Shown: positions 38,520 to 48,657 of the stretch, one piece after another
How positions within the stretch are numbered: the first letter of the stretch is position 1
Layout of the letters: each line of letters opens with the position of its first letter
From: Parasphingopyxis algicola
GTDB taxonomy: Bacteria; Pseudomonadota; Alphaproteobacteria; Sphingomonadales; Sphingomonadaceae
Reading direction: 5' to 3'
Length of the DNA: 64,000 bases
Assembly: GCF_013378075.1 (NCBI RefSeq)
Contig: NZ_CP051131.1
Location: 1,054,001 to 1,118,000, forward strand
Made by a program: the position numbers and the translations under genes
The notes under the pieces: model-generated
What the model saw: only the letters and a program-made list of their open reading frames with translations
The model's database searches: none
Told to the model about the DNA's origin: nothing

Positions 38520-39527
38520 ATGTCATCGATCAGCCGCCGTCATTTGCTCGCCGGGACCGCCGCCGTTGCCGCCCTTTCCGCGATGCCGGCCTGCGCCCAA
38601 TCGAGCGCGCAATCGGGCGCCGCCGAGGCCGCAACGCCAGACCTCTCCGGCAAATCGATTCTGATCACCGGCTGCTCGTCCGGTTTCGGCTATCTCGGCG
38701 CGCTTCATTATGCACGGGCGGGCGCCAAGGTCTTCGCGACGATGCGCAACACGCCGCGGCCCGAAGCGGAGGAGTTGACGCGGATCGCAGAGGAGGAAAA
38801 TCTCGATCTTGCTGTGATGCGGCTCGACGTCCTGCTCGACTATGAGATCGCCGACGCGATCGCCACGATCGAGCGGGAGCTGAACGGCGGTATGGTCGAC
38901 GTGCTCGTCAACAATGCCGGGATCGGCAACGGGCTGACGGTCGAGCTGCAGGACATGGATGCGACGAAGCTGATCTTCGACACCAATGTGTTCGGCTATC
39001 AGCGCATGGCGCGGGCCGTGCTGCCGGGCATGCGGGCGCGCGGTTCGGGCCAGATCTTCAACGTCTCCTCGCAGCTCGGCCGGGTCATCGCCATCGGCTA
39101 TGGCCATTATTGCGCGACCAAGTTCGCGGTCGAGGCGATGAGCGAGCAAATGGCCTATGAGCTGGTGCCGCACGGCGTGGAGGTCACGATCATCCAGCCC
39201 GGCGGCTATCCGACCGATATCTGGCGCAACTCCAATCGCTACACCGAGCAGCTGCTGGACCGGCTGAGCGACGCGGAGGAAGCCGCCTATCCGGCGTTCG
39301 TGCAGAACGCGATGCGGACCGGCGGCGGGCGCGACACCGACCCGATGGATATTCCGCACGCTATCGCCGAAATCATCGCCATGCCGCCGGGCACCCGGCC
39401 GCTGCGCCGCGCCGTCCATCCGACCCGGATCCCGCAGCAGGTGATCAACCAGGTGTCGCGGGAAACCCAGCTTGCCATGTATGGCGGCAGCCAATTCGCG
39501 CCCTGGGTGGAATCGGTTCTCGATTGA
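38520..39527 (+). CDS. Tat-exported short-chain dehydrogenase/reductase
   Basis: A 335-residue SDR with a twin-arginine signal (SISRRHLLAGTAAVAALSAM, then PACAQ). It keeps the NAD(P)-binding motif TGCSSGFGYLG, the NNAG motif (VLVNNAGIGNG), a serine in FNVSSQLG, and the catalytic pair in YCATK. AGGAG lies eight bases before the ATG. SDRs are normally cytoplasmic, so a Tat leader suggests that the enzyme is folded around its cofactor and exported. The substrate is unknown. Confidence 0.88.
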   Translation: MSSISRRHLLAGTAAVAALSAMPACAQSSAQSGAAEAATPDLSGKSILITGCSSGFGYLGALHYARAGAKVFATMRNTPRPEAEELTRIAEEENLDLAVMRLDVLLDYEIADAIATIERELNGGMVDVLVNNAGIGNGLTVELQDMDATKLIFDTNVFGYQRMARAVLPGMRARGSGQIFNVSSQLGRVIAIGYGHYCATKFAVEAMSEQMAYELVPHGVEVTIIQPGGYPTDIWRNSNRYTEQLLDRLSDAEEAAYPAFVQNAMRTGGGRDTDPMDIPHAIAEIIAMPPGTRPLRRAVHPTRIPQQVINQVSRETQLAMYGGSQFAPWVESVLD

Positions 39528-39570
39528 GCCTATCTGGCTGCCGAACAGTCGAACAAACCGAAAGACAATC

Positions 39571-40671
39571 ATGGGTTTCAAATGCGGTATTGTCGGCCTG
39601 CCCAATGTCGGCAAGTCGACCCTCTTCAACGCGCTTACGGAGACGCAGGCGGCGCAGGCGGCCAACTATCCCTTCTGCACGATCGAGCCGAATGTCGGGA
39701 AGGTCGCGGTGCCCGATCCGCGGATCGACCGGATCGCCGAGATTGCGGGATCGGCGCAGAAGATCGAAACGCAGCTCGAATTCGTCGATATCGCCGGGCT
39801 CGTCAAAGGCGCGTCCAAGGGCGAAGGTCTGGGCAACCAGTTTCTCGCCAATATCCGCGAGGTCGATGCGATCGTCCATGTCCTGCGCTGCTTCGAGGAT
39901 GACGACATCCAGCATGTCGACAACCGGATCGATCCGATCGCCGATGCGGAAACGGTCGAGACCGAACTGCTGCTCGCCGATCTCGAATCGGTCGAAAAGC
40001 GGGTCGAAAACGCCAGGCGCCGCGCAACCGGCGGCGACAAACAGGCCAAGACCATTGCATCCGTGCTGGGACAGGCGCTCGACCTGCTGAAGGACGGCAA
40101 GCCGGCACGGCTGACCGAGCCCAGGGACGAGGAGGAAGCGCGGCTGTTCCGCGAGGCTCAGCTGCTGACCGCGAAGCCCGTACTCTATGTCTGCAATGTC
40201 GACGAGGCATCGGCGGCGACCGGCAACGAGCACAGCGCACAGGTCTTTGAGAAAGCGAAGGCCGAAGGGGCGGAAGCGGTCGTCATCTCGGCGGCGATCG
40301 AGGCGGAAATCATCACGATGGATCCCGAGGACCGGCCTGAATTCCTGGCCGATCTGGGCCTTGAGGAGACCGGTCTCGCCCGCGTCATCCGCGCCGGTTA
40401 TCAGCTGCTCGACCTTATCACCTTCTTCACCGCCGGGCCCAAGGAAGCGCGCGCCTGGACGGTCGCACGCAATGCCAAGGCGCCCCAAGCGGCCGGCGTC
40501 ATCCACACCGATTTCGAGCGCGGCTTCATCCGCGCCGAAACCATCGGGTTCGACGATTTTGTGGCATGTAACGGCGAGGCGGGCGCACGGGACGCCGGAA
40601 AATTGCGGCAGGAAGGCAAGGATTACACCGTCGCCGACGGCGATGTGATGCTGTTCAAGTTCAATGTGTGA
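39571..40671 (+). CDS. ychF: Ribosome-associated ATPase YchF
   Basis: A 366-residue Obg-family P-loop protein with [15 protein letters not shown] (Walker A), the switch [20 protein letters not shown], the NVDE sequence in place of NKxD that explains ATP over GTP preference, a coiled coil, and the C-terminal TGS domain ([13 protein letters not shown] to [11 protein letters not shown]). It is tied to translation and stress control. The start at MGFKCGIVG is the family start. Confidence 0.97.
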   Translation: MGFKCGIVGLPNVGKSTLFNALTETQAAQAANYPFCTIEPNVGKVAVPDPRIDRIAEIAGSAQKIETQLEFVDIAGLVKGASKGEGLGNQFLANIREVDAIVHVLRCFEDDDIQHVDNRIDPIADAETVETELLLADLESVEKRVENARRRATGGDKQAKTIASVLGQALDLLKDGKPARLTEPRDEEEARLFREAQLLTAKPVLYVCNVDEASAATGNEHSAQVFEKAKAEGAEAVVISAAIEAEIITMDPEDRPEFLADLGLEETGLARVIRAGYQLLDLITFFTAGPKEARAWTVARNAKAPQAAGVIHTDFERGFIRAETIGFDDFVACNGEAGARDAGKLRQEGKDYTVADGDVMLFKFNV

Positions 40672-40673
40672 CC

Positions 40674-40701
40674 AACTTTACGTTTGCGTAAGCGTAAAGT
40701 T
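40674..40701. promoter_or_regulatory. 28-bp palindromic operator before the MaoC gene
   Basis: AACTTTACG and CGTAAAGTT are exact 9-bp inverted arms around a 10-base centre that also repeats the GCGTAA motif. The site starts three bases after the ychF stop and ends 16 bases before the MaoC-like start, in the promoter region. CTTTACGT..ACGTAAAG-type palindromes are known for MerR-family regulators of acyl-CoA and branched-chain amino acid catabolism (LiuR type). The protein that binds here is an inference. Confidence 0.6.
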
Positions 40702-40717
40702 GTGATAGTATGACTGC

Positions 40718-41170
40718 ATGATCTATTTCGAAGATATCGAGCCCGGCTCGAAATCCGCTTTCGGCCGCTATGAAGTAACGCGCGAGGAAGTTATTGAGTT
40801 TGCTTCCAAATATGATCCCCAGCCTTTTCATCTCGACGACGAGGCGGCGGCGAAAACACATTTCAGCAAGATCGCCGCGAGCGGCTGGCACACCTGCGCG
40901 ATGGCGATGCGGATGATCGTCGGCAATATGGAAAGCAACCGGCAGGCGGGGCTGGGCGGCGCGGGTGTCGACGAATTGCGCTGGTTCCGGCCGGTTTTTC
41001 CGGACGACGTCCTGCGCTGCGAAAGCGAGATACTGGACAAGACCCCGTCCAAGAGCCGCCCGGAGATGGGCTCCTACCGAGGGCGCACGACGGTTTTCAA
41101 CCAGGATGACGACGCCGTGTTGTCGTTCATTTCGATCGGATTGATCCGGAAGCGGCCGCAGAAAGAATAA
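40718..41170 (+). CDS. MaoC-family (R)-hydratase/dehydratase
   Basis: A 150-residue single hotdog-fold protein with the hydratase 2 motif FASKYDPQPFHLDDEAA, which holds the catalytic Asp and His, followed by ASGWHTCAMAMRM and the DELRWFRPVFPDDVL strand. Members hydrate enoyl-CoA or related acyl thioesters. It stands alone behind a palindromic operator, so it is probably induced with fatty-acid or amino-acid breakdown. Confidence 0.9.
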   Translation: MIYFEDIEPGSKSAFGRYEVTREEVIEFASKYDPQPFHLDDEAAAKTHFSKIAASGWHTCAMAMRMIVGNMESNRQAGLGGAGVDELRWFRPVFPDDVLRCESEILDKTPSKSRPEMGSYRGRTTVFNQDDDAVLSFISIGLIRKRPQKE

Positions 41171-41199
41171 GGCCGGGATAAGCATTGGTGCTCATCTTT

Positions 41200-41292
41200 C
41201 GTCATTGCGAGGAGCCGAAGGCGACGCGGCAATCCAGAGCCACGGGCGTTTCGCTTGCCGCTCTGGATTGCTTCGCTGCGCTCGCAATGACG
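41200..41292. repeat. REP-like palindromic repeat, copy 1
   Basis: The ends are exact inverted repeats (CGTCATTGCGAG and CTCGCAATGACG), with an inner pair CAATCCAGAG and CTCTGGATTG, so the 93-bp element folds into one long hairpin. It lies between the convergent MaoC and apt genes. A second copy with the same ends and inner arms is at 62026-62117. Confidence 0.85.
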
Positions 41293-41300
41293 GTATGTTG

Positions 41301-41849
41301 CTAATCGCCCTCGAATTCGACCAGCGATTCAACCGAAACGCCGGCCTCGCGCAGTTTCACGCCGCCGCCCAGATCCGGCAGATCGATCACGAACAGCGAC
41401 TGACCGACGGTCGCTCCCGCGCCCCGCAACAGCCTGACGGCGGCCAGTGCGGTCCCTCCGGTCGCGAGCAGATCGTCGACGAGCAGGATGCGCGCGCCCT
41501 GCGGGATCGCGTCATGATGCATCTCGAGGCTGTCGCTGCCATATTCGAGCGCATAATCCTCGGTCAGCGTCTTTCCGGGCAGCTTGCCGCGCTTGCGCAC
41601 GAGCACGAGCCCCGCCCCCATTTCGCGCGCCAGCGCCGCGCCGAACACGAACCCTCTCGCCTCGACGCCGGCAACCGCGTCGATCGGTCCGTCGGCCATC
41701 GCGGCGAGCCGCTCGACCGACGTCGCGAACCCCGCAGGGTCCAGCAGCAACGTCGTAATATCGCGAAACTGGATCCCCGGCTTCGGAAAGTCGGGGATCG
41801 TTCGGACCAGCGCCTTCAGATCGGCGTTGCGCTCAGCCCCGCCGCTCAC
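41301..41849 (-). CDS. apt: Adenine phosphoribosyltransferase
   Basis: A 182-residue purine salvage enzyme converting adenine and PRPP to AMP. It has the PRPP-binding loop [17 protein letters not shown], the hood [10 protein letters not shown], and [14 protein letters not shown]. The GTG at 41849 was taken as start; a TTG two codons earlier overlaps the cytochrome c1 stop and is also possible. It follows petC directly on the same strand, probably as the last gene of the bc1 transcript. Confidence 0.94.
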   Translation of the reverse strand: MSGGAERNADLKALVRTIPDFPKPGIQFRDITTLLLDPAGFATSVERLAAMADGPIDAVAGVEARGFVFGAALAREMGAGLVLVRKRGKLPGKTLTEDYALEYGSDSLEMHHDAIPQGARILLVDDLLATGGTALAAVRLLRGAGATVGQSLFVIDLPDLGGGVKLREAGVSVESLVEFEGD

Positions 41850-41851
41850 GA

Positions 41852-42682
41852 TCAATGCTTCTGGTCGCGCCAGATATTCTTGTAGGCGAGGAAGGCCAGC
41901 GTCGTGAGGAAGATCAGGAAGATCAGCACCGCCCAGCCGGTCGCCTTGCGTTCTTCCATCGTGGGTTCAGCCGTCCAGATCAGGAAAGCCGTAACGTCGT
42001 ACGCCATTTGCTCGACCGTCGCTTCGGTCCCGTCGGCATAGGTCACCTGGTCGGGAAAGAGGGGCGTCGGCATCGCGAGATTGAGGTTCGGAAAATAGGG
42101 ATTGTAATAGAGCCCGACGCCCGGCTGCAGTTCCTCCGGCAAATCCGCGGGCGGATCCTGATAGCCGACGAGCAGTGAATAGAGATAGGCCGCGCCTTCT
42201 CCGCGCGCCTTGGTCATCAGCGACAAGTCGGGCGGATAGGCATTGTTGTTTGCGGCCCGGCCGGCGACTTCATTGGCATAGACCAGCGGGAAATGATCGG
42301 CCGCGACCGCATTGCGGGTCGTATCCTCACCCGTATTCTCGTCCACCGTCGGCACCTGGATCGGCCACTGATCGGCGATCGCATCGACTTCGGCTTCGGT
42401 AAAGCCGAGATCGGCCAGATTGCGGAACGCGACATATTCGAGGCTGTGACAGGCGGCGCAGACCTCGCGGAATACCTGGAAACCGCGCTGCAGCTGCTGC
42501 CGGTCGAAATGACCCAGCGGGCCATCGCTCGGGAAGCTGACGTCCATCGCATATTCATGATAGTCGTAAGCCGTCGGGCCGCCCTCTTCTTCGGTGGCGA
42601 AGGCGATGGCCCCGAAAATCAGCGAATAGGCCAGCACGCCCACAAAGCCGAGGCCGACGAGAAATCCAATAACGCGAACCAT
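41852..42682 (-). CDS. petC: Cytochrome c1 of the bc1 complex
   Basis: A 276-residue cytochrome c1. The covalent haem site is C75-A-A-C78-H79 in [11 protein letters not shown], the methionine ligand is in [11 protein letters not shown], and a C-terminal membrane anchor ([19 protein letters not shown]) holds it in the inner membrane facing the periplasm. It is the third gene of petA-petB-petC, the usual alphaproteobacterial order. Confidence 0.96.
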   Translation of the reverse strand: MVRVIGFLVGLGFVGVLAYSLIFGAIAFATEEEGGPTAYDYHEYAMDVSFPSDGPLGHFDRQQLQRGFQVFREVCAACHSLEYVAFRNLADLGFTEAEVDAIADQWPIQVPTVDENTGEDTTRNAVAADHFPLVYANEVAGRAANNNAYPPDLSLMTKARGEGAAYLYSLLVGYQDPPADLPEELQPGVGLYYNPYFPNLNLAMPTPLFPDQVTYADGTEATVEQMAYDVTAFLIWTAEPTMEERKATGWAVLIFLIFLTTLAFLAYKNIWRDQKH

Positions 42683-42695
42683 GTCTCGAAACCCC

Positions 42696-43976
42696 TTATT
42701 CGGCCGCTGCGGGCTGCGCCGCGCTCTTATCCTTGCCGAGCACCGCTTCGGTGATCGAGTTCGGCAACGGCAAGGGCCGTTCCGTCCGCGAAATCAACGG
42801 CAGGATGATGAGGAAATGTGCGAAATAGTACATCGACGCGATCTGGCTGATCATGACATACGGTTCTTCGGCCGGCGCACCGCCGCAATAGCCGAGCACC
42901 AGGATGTCGACGACCAGCACCCAGAACCAGATCTTGAACTGCGGACGGAACTTGCCCGAGCGCACCGGCGACTTGTCGAGCCAGGGCAGGAAGAACAGCA
43001 GCAGGATCGACGCGAACATCGCGAGCACGCCCCAGAGCTTCGCCGGGAGGATGAAGTCCACGGTAAAGGCGCGCAGGATCGCGTAGAATGGCCAGAAATA
43101 CCATTCGGGGACGATATGTGCCGGAGTCGAAAGCGGGTTCGCCTCGATATAATTGTCCGCATGGCCGAGGAAGTTCGGCGCGAAGAACACCATGAACGCC
43201 AGCAGGATCAGGAACACGCCGGCGCCGAAACCGTCCTTCGCCGTATAATAAGGATGGAAGGGAATCGTGTCCTGCGGCCCCTTTACGTCGATGCCGGTCG
43301 GGTTGTTCGAACCCGGCAGATGCAGCGCCCAGATATGGAGGATGATGCAGCCGGCGATCACGAACGGCAGAAGATAGTGGAGCGAGAAGAAGCGGTTGAG
43401 CGCGGCATTATCCGGCGCGAAACCGCCGAGCAGCCATTGCTGGATGGTTTCGCCGACCAGCGGGATCGCCGCAAACAGGCCGGTGATGACCTGCGCGCCC
43501 CAGAAGCTCATCTGGCCCCAAGGCAGGACATAACCCATGAACGCGGTCGCCATCATCAACAGGAAGATGACGAGGCCCAGCAGCCACACCATTTCGCGCG
43601 GCGCCTTGTAGGAGCCGAAATAGAGCCCGCGGAAGATATGGATATAGACGACGATGAAGAAGAAGCTCGCGCCGTTCGCATGCAGATAGCGCATGAGCCA
43701 GCCCGAATTCACGTTACGCATGATGTGCTCGACCGAGGCGAAGGCGATTTCGCTGTTCGCCGCATAATGCATGGCGAGCACGATACCGGTGACGATCTGG
43801 ATCACCAGCGCGAGGCCGGCGAGCACGCCGAAATTCCAGAAATAGTTGAGGTTCCGGGGCACCGGATAGCCGGCGCCGACGGAGTTATAGACGAGGCGCG
43901 GCACAGGCAGCCGTTCGTCCATCCATTTCATGAAAGGGGATTTGGGGGTGTACTGTTCTGCCCAGGGGAAGCTCAT
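42696..43976 (-). CDS. petB: Cytochrome b of the bc1 complex
   Basis: A 426-residue membrane protein with eight predicted helices. It holds both b haems: helix segments [34 protein letters not shown] and [22 protein letters not shown]. The quinol site region [15 protein letters not shown] is present. It oxidises quinol and passes electrons to the Rieske protein. It lies 11 bp after petA and 13 bp before petC. Confidence 0.97.
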   Translation of the reverse strand: MSFPWAEQYTPKSPFMKWMDERLPVPRLVYNSVGAGYPVPRNLNYFWNFGVLAGLALVIQIVTGIVLAMHYAANSEIAFASVEHIMRNVNSGWLMRYLHANGASFFFIVVYIHIFRGLYFGSYKAPREMVWLLGLVIFLLMMATAFMGYVLPWGQMSFWGAQVITGLFAAIPLVGETIQQWLLGGFAPDNAALNRFFSLHYLLPFVIAGCIILHIWALHLPGSNNPTGIDVKGPQDTIPFHPYYTAKDGFGAGVFLILLAFMVFFAPNFLGHADNYIEANPLSTPAHIVPEWYFWPFYAILRAFTVDFILPAKLWGVLAMFASILLLFFLPWLDKSPVRSGKFRPQFKIWFWVLVVDILVLGYCGGAPAEEPYVMISQIASMYYFAHFLIILPLISRTERPLPLPNSITEAVLGKDKSAAQPAAAE

Positions 43977-43987
43977 AATTGTCTGCC

Positions 43988-44560
43988 TTACCCGATCGTG
44001 ACGGTTGTGTCGGACGTGAATTCATACTCCGGCACGACAAGATTGGTCGGAGCCGGGCCTTTGCGGATGCGGCCGGCAGTGTCGTAGTGCGAACCGTGAC
44101 AGGGGCAGAAATAGCCCCCGAATTCACCCTTGTTCTCTCCTGCCGCGGCACCGAGCGGAATACAGCCCAGATGGGTGCAGACGGCGAGCGAGATCAGCCA
44201 TTGCTCGTGACCCTCTGCCGTGCGCTCTGCAAGAGTTTGCGGATCGCGAAGCTCCGAAACGTCAACGGCGCGAGCCTCTTCGATTTCAGCCTCGGTCAAA
44301 TGGCGGATGAACAGGGGCTGCTTGCGCCAGCTCGTCTTGATCGTCTGGCCGGGCTCGATGGCCGAAAGGTCGACATCGATCGAAGCCAGCGCCAGCACGT
44401 CTGCGGACGGGTTCATCTGGTTCACCAGCGGCAGAATCGCGATCACGCCACCGACACCGGCAACGCTTACCGCGGCAATGTTGAGAAAATCGCGTCGGCG
44501 CACGCCCTCTTCTTCGGGCTGTTCGCTGGCCGGCTGTGCTACATGGTCTTCGGTTGCCAT
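43988..44560 (-). CDS. petA: Rieske iron-sulfur subunit of the bc1 complex
   Basis: A Rieske protein of about 190 residues with a Tat-type N-terminal anchor ([23 protein letters not shown]) and the [2Fe-2S] motifs CTHLGC and CPCHGSHYD. The internal ATG ([10 protein letters not shown]) at 44560 was chosen because AAGG lies eight bases upstream; an in-frame ATG at 44575 has no clear ribosome site. First gene of the petABC operon, divergent from trmL. Confidence 0.95.
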   Translation of the reverse strand: MATEDHVAQPASEQPEEEGVRRRDFLNIAAVSVAGVGGVIAILPLVNQMNPSADVLALASIDVDLSAIEPGQTIKTSWRKQPLFIRHLTEAEIEEARAVDVSELRDPQTLAERTAEGHEQWLISLAVCTHLGCIPLGAAAGENKGEFGGYFCPCHGSHYDTAGRIRKGPAPTNLVVPEYEFTSDTTVTIG

Positions 44561-44722
44561 TCCTCGGGCCTTCATGGTTCATCGGACATCGGGACAAGTG
44601 AACGGGCCGCAGCCCTGCCCCAGCGGCTTCTTGGCGCGCCTGATAGCCGCCCTGAGGGCCATTTGCCAACAGCGTTTTTGACCGGCTTGTGACAATGCCC
44701 GTCCGATGCCAATGAACGGGGT

Positions 44723-45172
44723 ATGCGAATTGCCCTGTACCAGCCCGATATCGCCGGAAATGTGGGAACGATATTGCGGACCGCCACCTGTCTTGGAGTA
44801 CAGGTCGACATCATCGAACCGTGCGGTTTTCCCTTTTCGGACCGCAGGTTGAAACGGGCGGGGATGGATTATGCCGCGGCGGCCGAAGTGAATCGCCACG
44901 CCGACTGGAACGCTTTCAGCGAGTCGCAACCCGGCCGGATCGCGCTCCTCACCGTGGCCGGCGATACCCCGCTTCCCGAAGCCAGATTCGCCCCGGGCGA
45001 TGTGCTGCTGGCGGGCTCCGAAAGCGCGGGCGTGCCCGATCATGTCCATGATGCCGCGGCGCTGCGGATCCGCATTCCGGTGCGGGCGGGCTTTCGTTCC
45101 TTGAATGTCGCCATCGCAACGGGCATCGCTCTCGGCGAAGCATTGAGACAAACCGGAGAATGGCCCCGATGA
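44723..45172 (+). CDS. trmL: tRNA (cytidine(34)-2'-O)-methyltransferase, SPOUT family
   Basis: A 149-residue knotted SPOUT methyltransferase. The SAM-binding knot is visible in LLAGSESAGVP, ALRIRIPVRAGFRSLN and VAIATGIALGEAL. The short length without an extra RNA-binding domain is that of TrmL, which methylates the wobble base of two leucine tRNAs. Its stop overlaps the hemF start (ATGA). Confidence 0.92.
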   Translation: MRIALYQPDIAGNVGTILRTATCLGVQVDIIEPCGFPFSDRRLKRAGMDYAAAAEVNRHADWNAFSESQPGRIALLTVAGDTPLPEARFAPGDVLLAGSESAGVPDHVHDAAALRIRIPVRAGFRSLNVAIATGIALGEALRQTGEWPR

Positions 45173-46023
45173 TCGAACTCGACGCCCAACAGAAAGCCGC
45201 GCGCGCGGCTTTCGAGAAACTGCGCGACCGGATCTGCGCCGAATATGAGGCGATCGAGGCGGAAGCCGGGAGCGATGCGAAATTCGTCTACACACCTTGG
45301 GAGCGGCCCGACGAAACCGGCATGCCGGGCGGCGGCGGCGTCCAGGGACTGATCAAGGGCAAGGTCTTCGAAAAGGCCGGGGTCAACGTGTCCACCGTGG
45401 CCGGCCAGTTCAGCGAGGAATTCTCGAAAACGATCCATGGCGCGGAAACCGACCCGCGCTTCTTCGCCACGGGGATCAGCCTCGTCGCGCACATGGCTAA
45501 CCCGCACGTGCCCGCCATCCACATGAATCTGCGCTTTCTCAACACAACGAAACGCTGGTTCGGCGGCGGCGCGGACCTCAATCCGCCGATCCCCTACAAG
45601 GAGGATACCGATTTCTTCCATGCCGAGCTGTTCAAGGCGTGCGATGCGCACGAACCGGCCGATTATGAGCGATTCTCCAAATGGGCGGACGAATATTTCT
45701 GGATTCCGCACCGCAATGTCGCGCGCGGAGTCGGCGGCATTTTCTTCGATCATCTGGAGATCGACGGCGACGATGCGTTCAACGCGCACCTCGCCTTTGC
45801 CGACCATGTCGGCGACGCGTTCCTGAAAGCATTCCCGGCGCTCGTGCGCAAACGGATGGACCAGGAATTTTCCCAAGAAGAGGAAGACCGGATGCTCGAA
45901 TGGCGAGGCCGCTATGCGGAGTTCAACCTCGTTTACGATCGCGGCACCCTGTTCGGGCTCAAGACCGGCGGCAATATCGATGCAATCCTGATGAGCCTGC
46001 CGCCCCGCGCGATATGGAAATGA
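45169..46023 (+). CDS. hemF: Oxygen-dependent coproporphyrinogen III oxidase
   Basis: A 284-residue aerobic haem-synthesis enzyme that converts coproporphyrinogen III to protoporphyrinogen IX. Typical blocks are GGGGVQGLIKGKVFEKAGVN, VAHMANPHVPAIHMNLRF, WFGGGADLNP and GRYAEFNLVYDRGTLFGL. The ATG at 45169 overlaps the trmL stop and was preferred to one three codons earlier, whose ribosome site would be too close. Confidence 0.97.
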   Translation: MIELDAQQKAARAAFEKLRDRICAEYEAIEAEAGSDAKFVYTPWERPDETGMPGGGGVQGLIKGKVFEKAGVNVSTVAGQFSEEFSKTIHGAETDPRFFATGISLVAHMANPHVPAIHMNLRFLNTTKRWFGGGADLNPPIPYKEDTDFFHAELFKACDAHEPADYERFSKWADEYFWIPHRNVARGVGGIFFDHLEIDGDDAFNAHLAFADHVGDAFLKAFPALVRKRMDQEFSQEEEDRMLEWRGRYAEFNLVYDRGTLFGLKTGGNIDAILMSLPPRAIWK

Positions 46024-46607
46024 AGCTGATCGAGATACCGCCCGGCCATGTGGCGGAGGTGGTGACCTATCTCGACATGCGCGAAAAACCCAAACCGGCG
46101 CCCCTGCCTTCCGCTCCGCTCCGCCTCACCCGCTGGCAGCCCGTCGACCTCGCCAAATACCGGATATTGTTCGAGCGGGTCGGCGCGCCCTGGCTCTGGT
46201 ACTCGCGGCTCGTGATGGAGGATGAGGCGCTCGACGCTGTCATCAATCACGCCGATATCCGGTTTTACGCCGTCGAGGACCGGCGGGGTATCGAGGTCGG
46301 AATGATCGAGCTCGATTTCCGCGAGGCGAAGCAATGCGAAATCCAGTTTTTCGGGCTGGTGCCCGAACTTGCCGGCAAGGGATATGGCCGCTGGCTGATG
46401 ATGCAGACCCTCGCGCTGGCCTGGCAGCCCGACATCGGCCGGGTCCATCTTCATACCTGCACGCTCGACCATCCCAACGCGCTCGCCTTCTACCGGAAGA
46501 TGGGGTTCGTGCCGCGCGGACGGGCGATCGAGACCTTCCCCGATCCGCGCCTCGCCGGAATCCTGCCGCACGATTGCGCGCCGCATGTGCCGATACTGGA
46601 AGGCTAG
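46020..46607 (+). CDS. GNAT-family N-acetyltransferase
   Basis: A 195-residue protein with the GNAT acetyl-CoA site FFGLVPELAGKGYGRWLMMQT and the C-terminal NALAFYRKMGFVPRGR. The ATG overlaps the hemF stop (ATGA); an ATG two codons earlier is also possible. It lies third in trmL-hemF-GNAT. The substrate is unknown. Its last four bases overlap the convergent membrane protein gene. Confidence 0.87.
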   Translation: MKLIEIPPGHVAEVVTYLDMREKPKPAPLPSAPLRLTRWQPVDLAKYRILFERVGAPWLWYSRLVMEDEALDAVINHADIRFYAVEDRRGIEVGMIELDFREAKQCEIQFFGLVPELAGKGYGRWLMMQTLALAWQPDIGRVHLHTCTLDHPNALAFYRKMGFVPRGRAIETFPDPRLAGILPHDCAPHVPILEG

Positions 46608-47356
46608 GCGAAAACCTCGGGCGTGCCGGCACCCGTCAGCTGGCGGTAGATCGCAACCTGCATCAGCGCGAAGATGGTTGTCCCGGCGGCCGACACGATA
46701 CCAGTGATGACGGCAAGCAGCGCCGTGCCCGTGCCGCCCGGCGCCATTTCGAGCCCGGAGATCGCGAATATCGTGCCGAACACGAACGACACCGCGACCG
46801 AGATCAGCAGGAAGACGATCCCCACGATCAGGAGAAAGGCGAAAATCGGCAGGGCATTGCTCTTGGTCACCTGAAAACTGCGCTGGATCGCGGTCAACGG
46901 ATTGCGGATCGACTCATTGATCGCGATCGCCCCGACCGGCGCCAGCCGGCATGCGAGATACAGGCCGGGTATGATGAACAGGACGAGGCCCGCACCGACG
47001 ATCAGGTTGGTGAGAATGTTGATCAGGAAATAGAAGGGCAGGAACAGGAGCGCCGCCTTGATCGCCTCGCCGACCGTCGGCCGGTCCGAGGCCATGACCA
47101 AGGTCCAGATCGCAAGCTGACCGACCATCTGCACCAGACTGACCAGGATGATCAACGGCAGATAGGGCTGGATCGCCGCCATGATCGACGCGAGACTGGA
47201 GATATCCTCGATCGGCGGCAGCAGGAAGGAGAGCGCCAGTCCCGGAAGCAGGAAGAAGACGCCCGCAATCGCCACGAGCAACTGCATTTCGCGGCCCAGC
47301 AATTGCCGGACCTCGTCCCAGCCGGCGCTGGGCGAAAATCGGAGTGTATCAGCCAT
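46604..47356 (-). CDS. Multi-pass membrane protein, unknown function
   Basis: A 250-residue protein with about six hydrophobic segments, among them LLVAIAGVFFLLPGLALSFL, LFIIPGLYLACRLA and IFAFLLIVGIVFLLISVAV. The middle part (RLAPVGAIAINESIRNPLTA) resembles the membrane domain seen with glycerophosphodiester phosphodiesterases and related uncharacterised proteins. The start at 47356 (MADTLRFSP) has AAGG five bases upstream. It is divergent from lipB. Confidence 0.75.
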   Translation of the reverse strand: MADTLRFSPSAGWDEVRQLLGREMQLLVAIAGVFFLLPGLALSFLLPPIEDISSLASIMAAIQPYLPLIILVSLVQMVGQLAIWTLVMASDRPTVGEAIKAALLFLPFYFLINILTNLIVGAGLVLFIIPGLYLACRLAPVGAIAINESIRNPLTAIQRSFQVTKSNALPIFAFLLIVGIVFLLISVAVSFVFGTIFAISGLEMAPGGTGTALLAVITGIVSAAGTTIFALMQVAIYRQLTGAGTPEVFA

Positions 47357-47432
47357 GGTCGCCTTCATGCGGCGTGATGATCGGTGGCACAAGCCCTTGA
47401 TCGCCATCCCCTTCCCGCACATCTAGTCGGCG

Positions 47433-48092
47433 ATGGATGCAAACGATATCGAGTGGCGCGTTTCGCCGGGCCTTACCGCCTATCCCGAAGCGTTGGCCGA
47501 GATGGAAGCGCGCGCCGCCGCGATCCGAGACGGCGACGCCCGCGAGTGCATCTGGCTGCTCGAACACCCGCCGCTCTACACGGCGGGAACGAGCGCCGAC
47601 CCGCAGGAATTGCTGAGCGCCGAACGCTTTCCCGTCTACACGGCCGGACGCGGCGGCCGCTATACCTATCACGGGCCGGGCCAGCGGATCGTCTATGTCA
47701 TGCTCGATCTTGCCAAGCGCGGGCACGACGTCCGCCATTTCGTCCATTCGCTGGAAGGCTGGATGATCGCGAGCCTGGCGGACCTCGGCGTCGCGGCGCG
47801 GCGCGCAGAGGGCAGGATCGGCATCTGGACGGGCGACGGCGATGCCGAGGCCAAGGTCGGTGCGATCGGCGTCCGGATCCGGCGCTGGGTCAGTTTCCAC
47901 GGATTCGCGCTCAACGTCGCGCCCGATCTTGCGCATTTCGACGGGATCGTACCGTGCGGGATCGCCGAATATCCGGTGACGAGCCTGGCGCGGCTCGGCA
48001 AGACGACCGACATGGACGCAGTCGACACGGCGATCCGCGGCCAATTCTCCGATTTCCTCAAGACATTGGAATCGTCGCCAAAAGGCGGTTGA
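47433..48092 (+). CDS. lipB: Octanoyl-[acyl-carrier-protein]-protein transferase
   Basis: A 219-residue LipB that moves octanoyl from ACP to lipoyl domains, including GcvH encoded in this window. The family signature is [20 protein letters not shown], with the catalytic cysteine in GIVPCGI and lysine in [11 protein letters not shown]. Length is normal. No lipA is nearby. Confidence 0.96.
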   Translation: MDANDIEWRVSPGLTAYPEALAEMEARAAAIRDGDARECIWLLEHPPLYTAGTSADPQELLSAERFPVYTAGRGGRYTYHGPGQRIVYVMLDLAKRGHDVRHFVHSLEGWMIASLADLGVAARRAEGRIGIWTGDGDAEAKVGAIGVRIRRWVSFHGFALNVAPDLAHFDGIVPCGIAEYPVTSLARLGKTTDMDAVDTAIRGQFSDFLKTLESSPKGG

Positions 48093-48166
48093 ACATGGCC
48101 GTCCAATGGATAAGCTTGTGGCGCGAAATTGAGGGCGCTATCGGGTTTGCTAAAGAGGAGGCAGTG

Positions 48167-48535
48167 ATGCGCATTTCGACGAGAATTTTGAGCGGGTCGG
48201 CGGCCGGACTGGCGGCGCTCGCGCTGACCGCCTGTGGCGGCGGCACGGAAACCGCGACGACCGACGAGGATACGGCGGTTACCGATGTCGATCCCGGCGA
48301 GGGCGACGGCACGATCAACGATACGACGTTGATCGACGGAACGATCGGCGCCGAGGAAGCGATGGGCATGGAAAGCCGGATGCCGGCCGACACCGCGGAG
48401 TCCCGGCCCTCTGCTCCGGCGGCGGAAACGGGCGGCCCCGAACCGGCCAGCCTGCCGACGGACGAACCCGAGGCGGAAGCGCCGGCCGAAGATGATGATG
48501 ATAATGATAGCGGTGAAGGGGATACCGCGGAATAG
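48167..48535 (+). CDS. Small acidic lipoprotein, unknown function
   Basis: A 122-residue protein with a lipoprotein signal (MRISTRILSGSAAGLAALALTAC, lipobox LTAC). The mature part is low-complexity, very rich in Glu, Asp, Thr, Pro and Ala, and ends EDDDDNDSGEGDTAE. It has no folded-domain pattern. GAGGAG lies six bases before the ATG; an in-frame ATG 24 codons upstream lacks such a site. I recognise no family. Confidence 0.7.
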   Translation: MRISTRILSGSAAGLAALALTACGGGTETATTDEDTAVTDVDPGEGDGTINDTTLIDGTIGAEEAMGMESRMPADTAESRPSAPAAETGGPEPASLPTDEPEAEAPAEDDDDNDSGEGDTAE

Positions 48536-48657
48536 TTGCAGGATGGTCGAAGGGCCGACACGCGCCGGACCGAGTCGGACCGGCGACGAACCGAGGCGAA
48601 CCGGCTTACACCGGCAATGGCCTGCTATAGTAAGAAGACGAGTGAGGGAGAGTGACA

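Noticed and set aside
48540-48605. Imperfect short repeats of ACCGG/CGAACCG type after the acidic lipoprotein gene
   Set aside because: The units are too degenerate and too short to call a repeat array.
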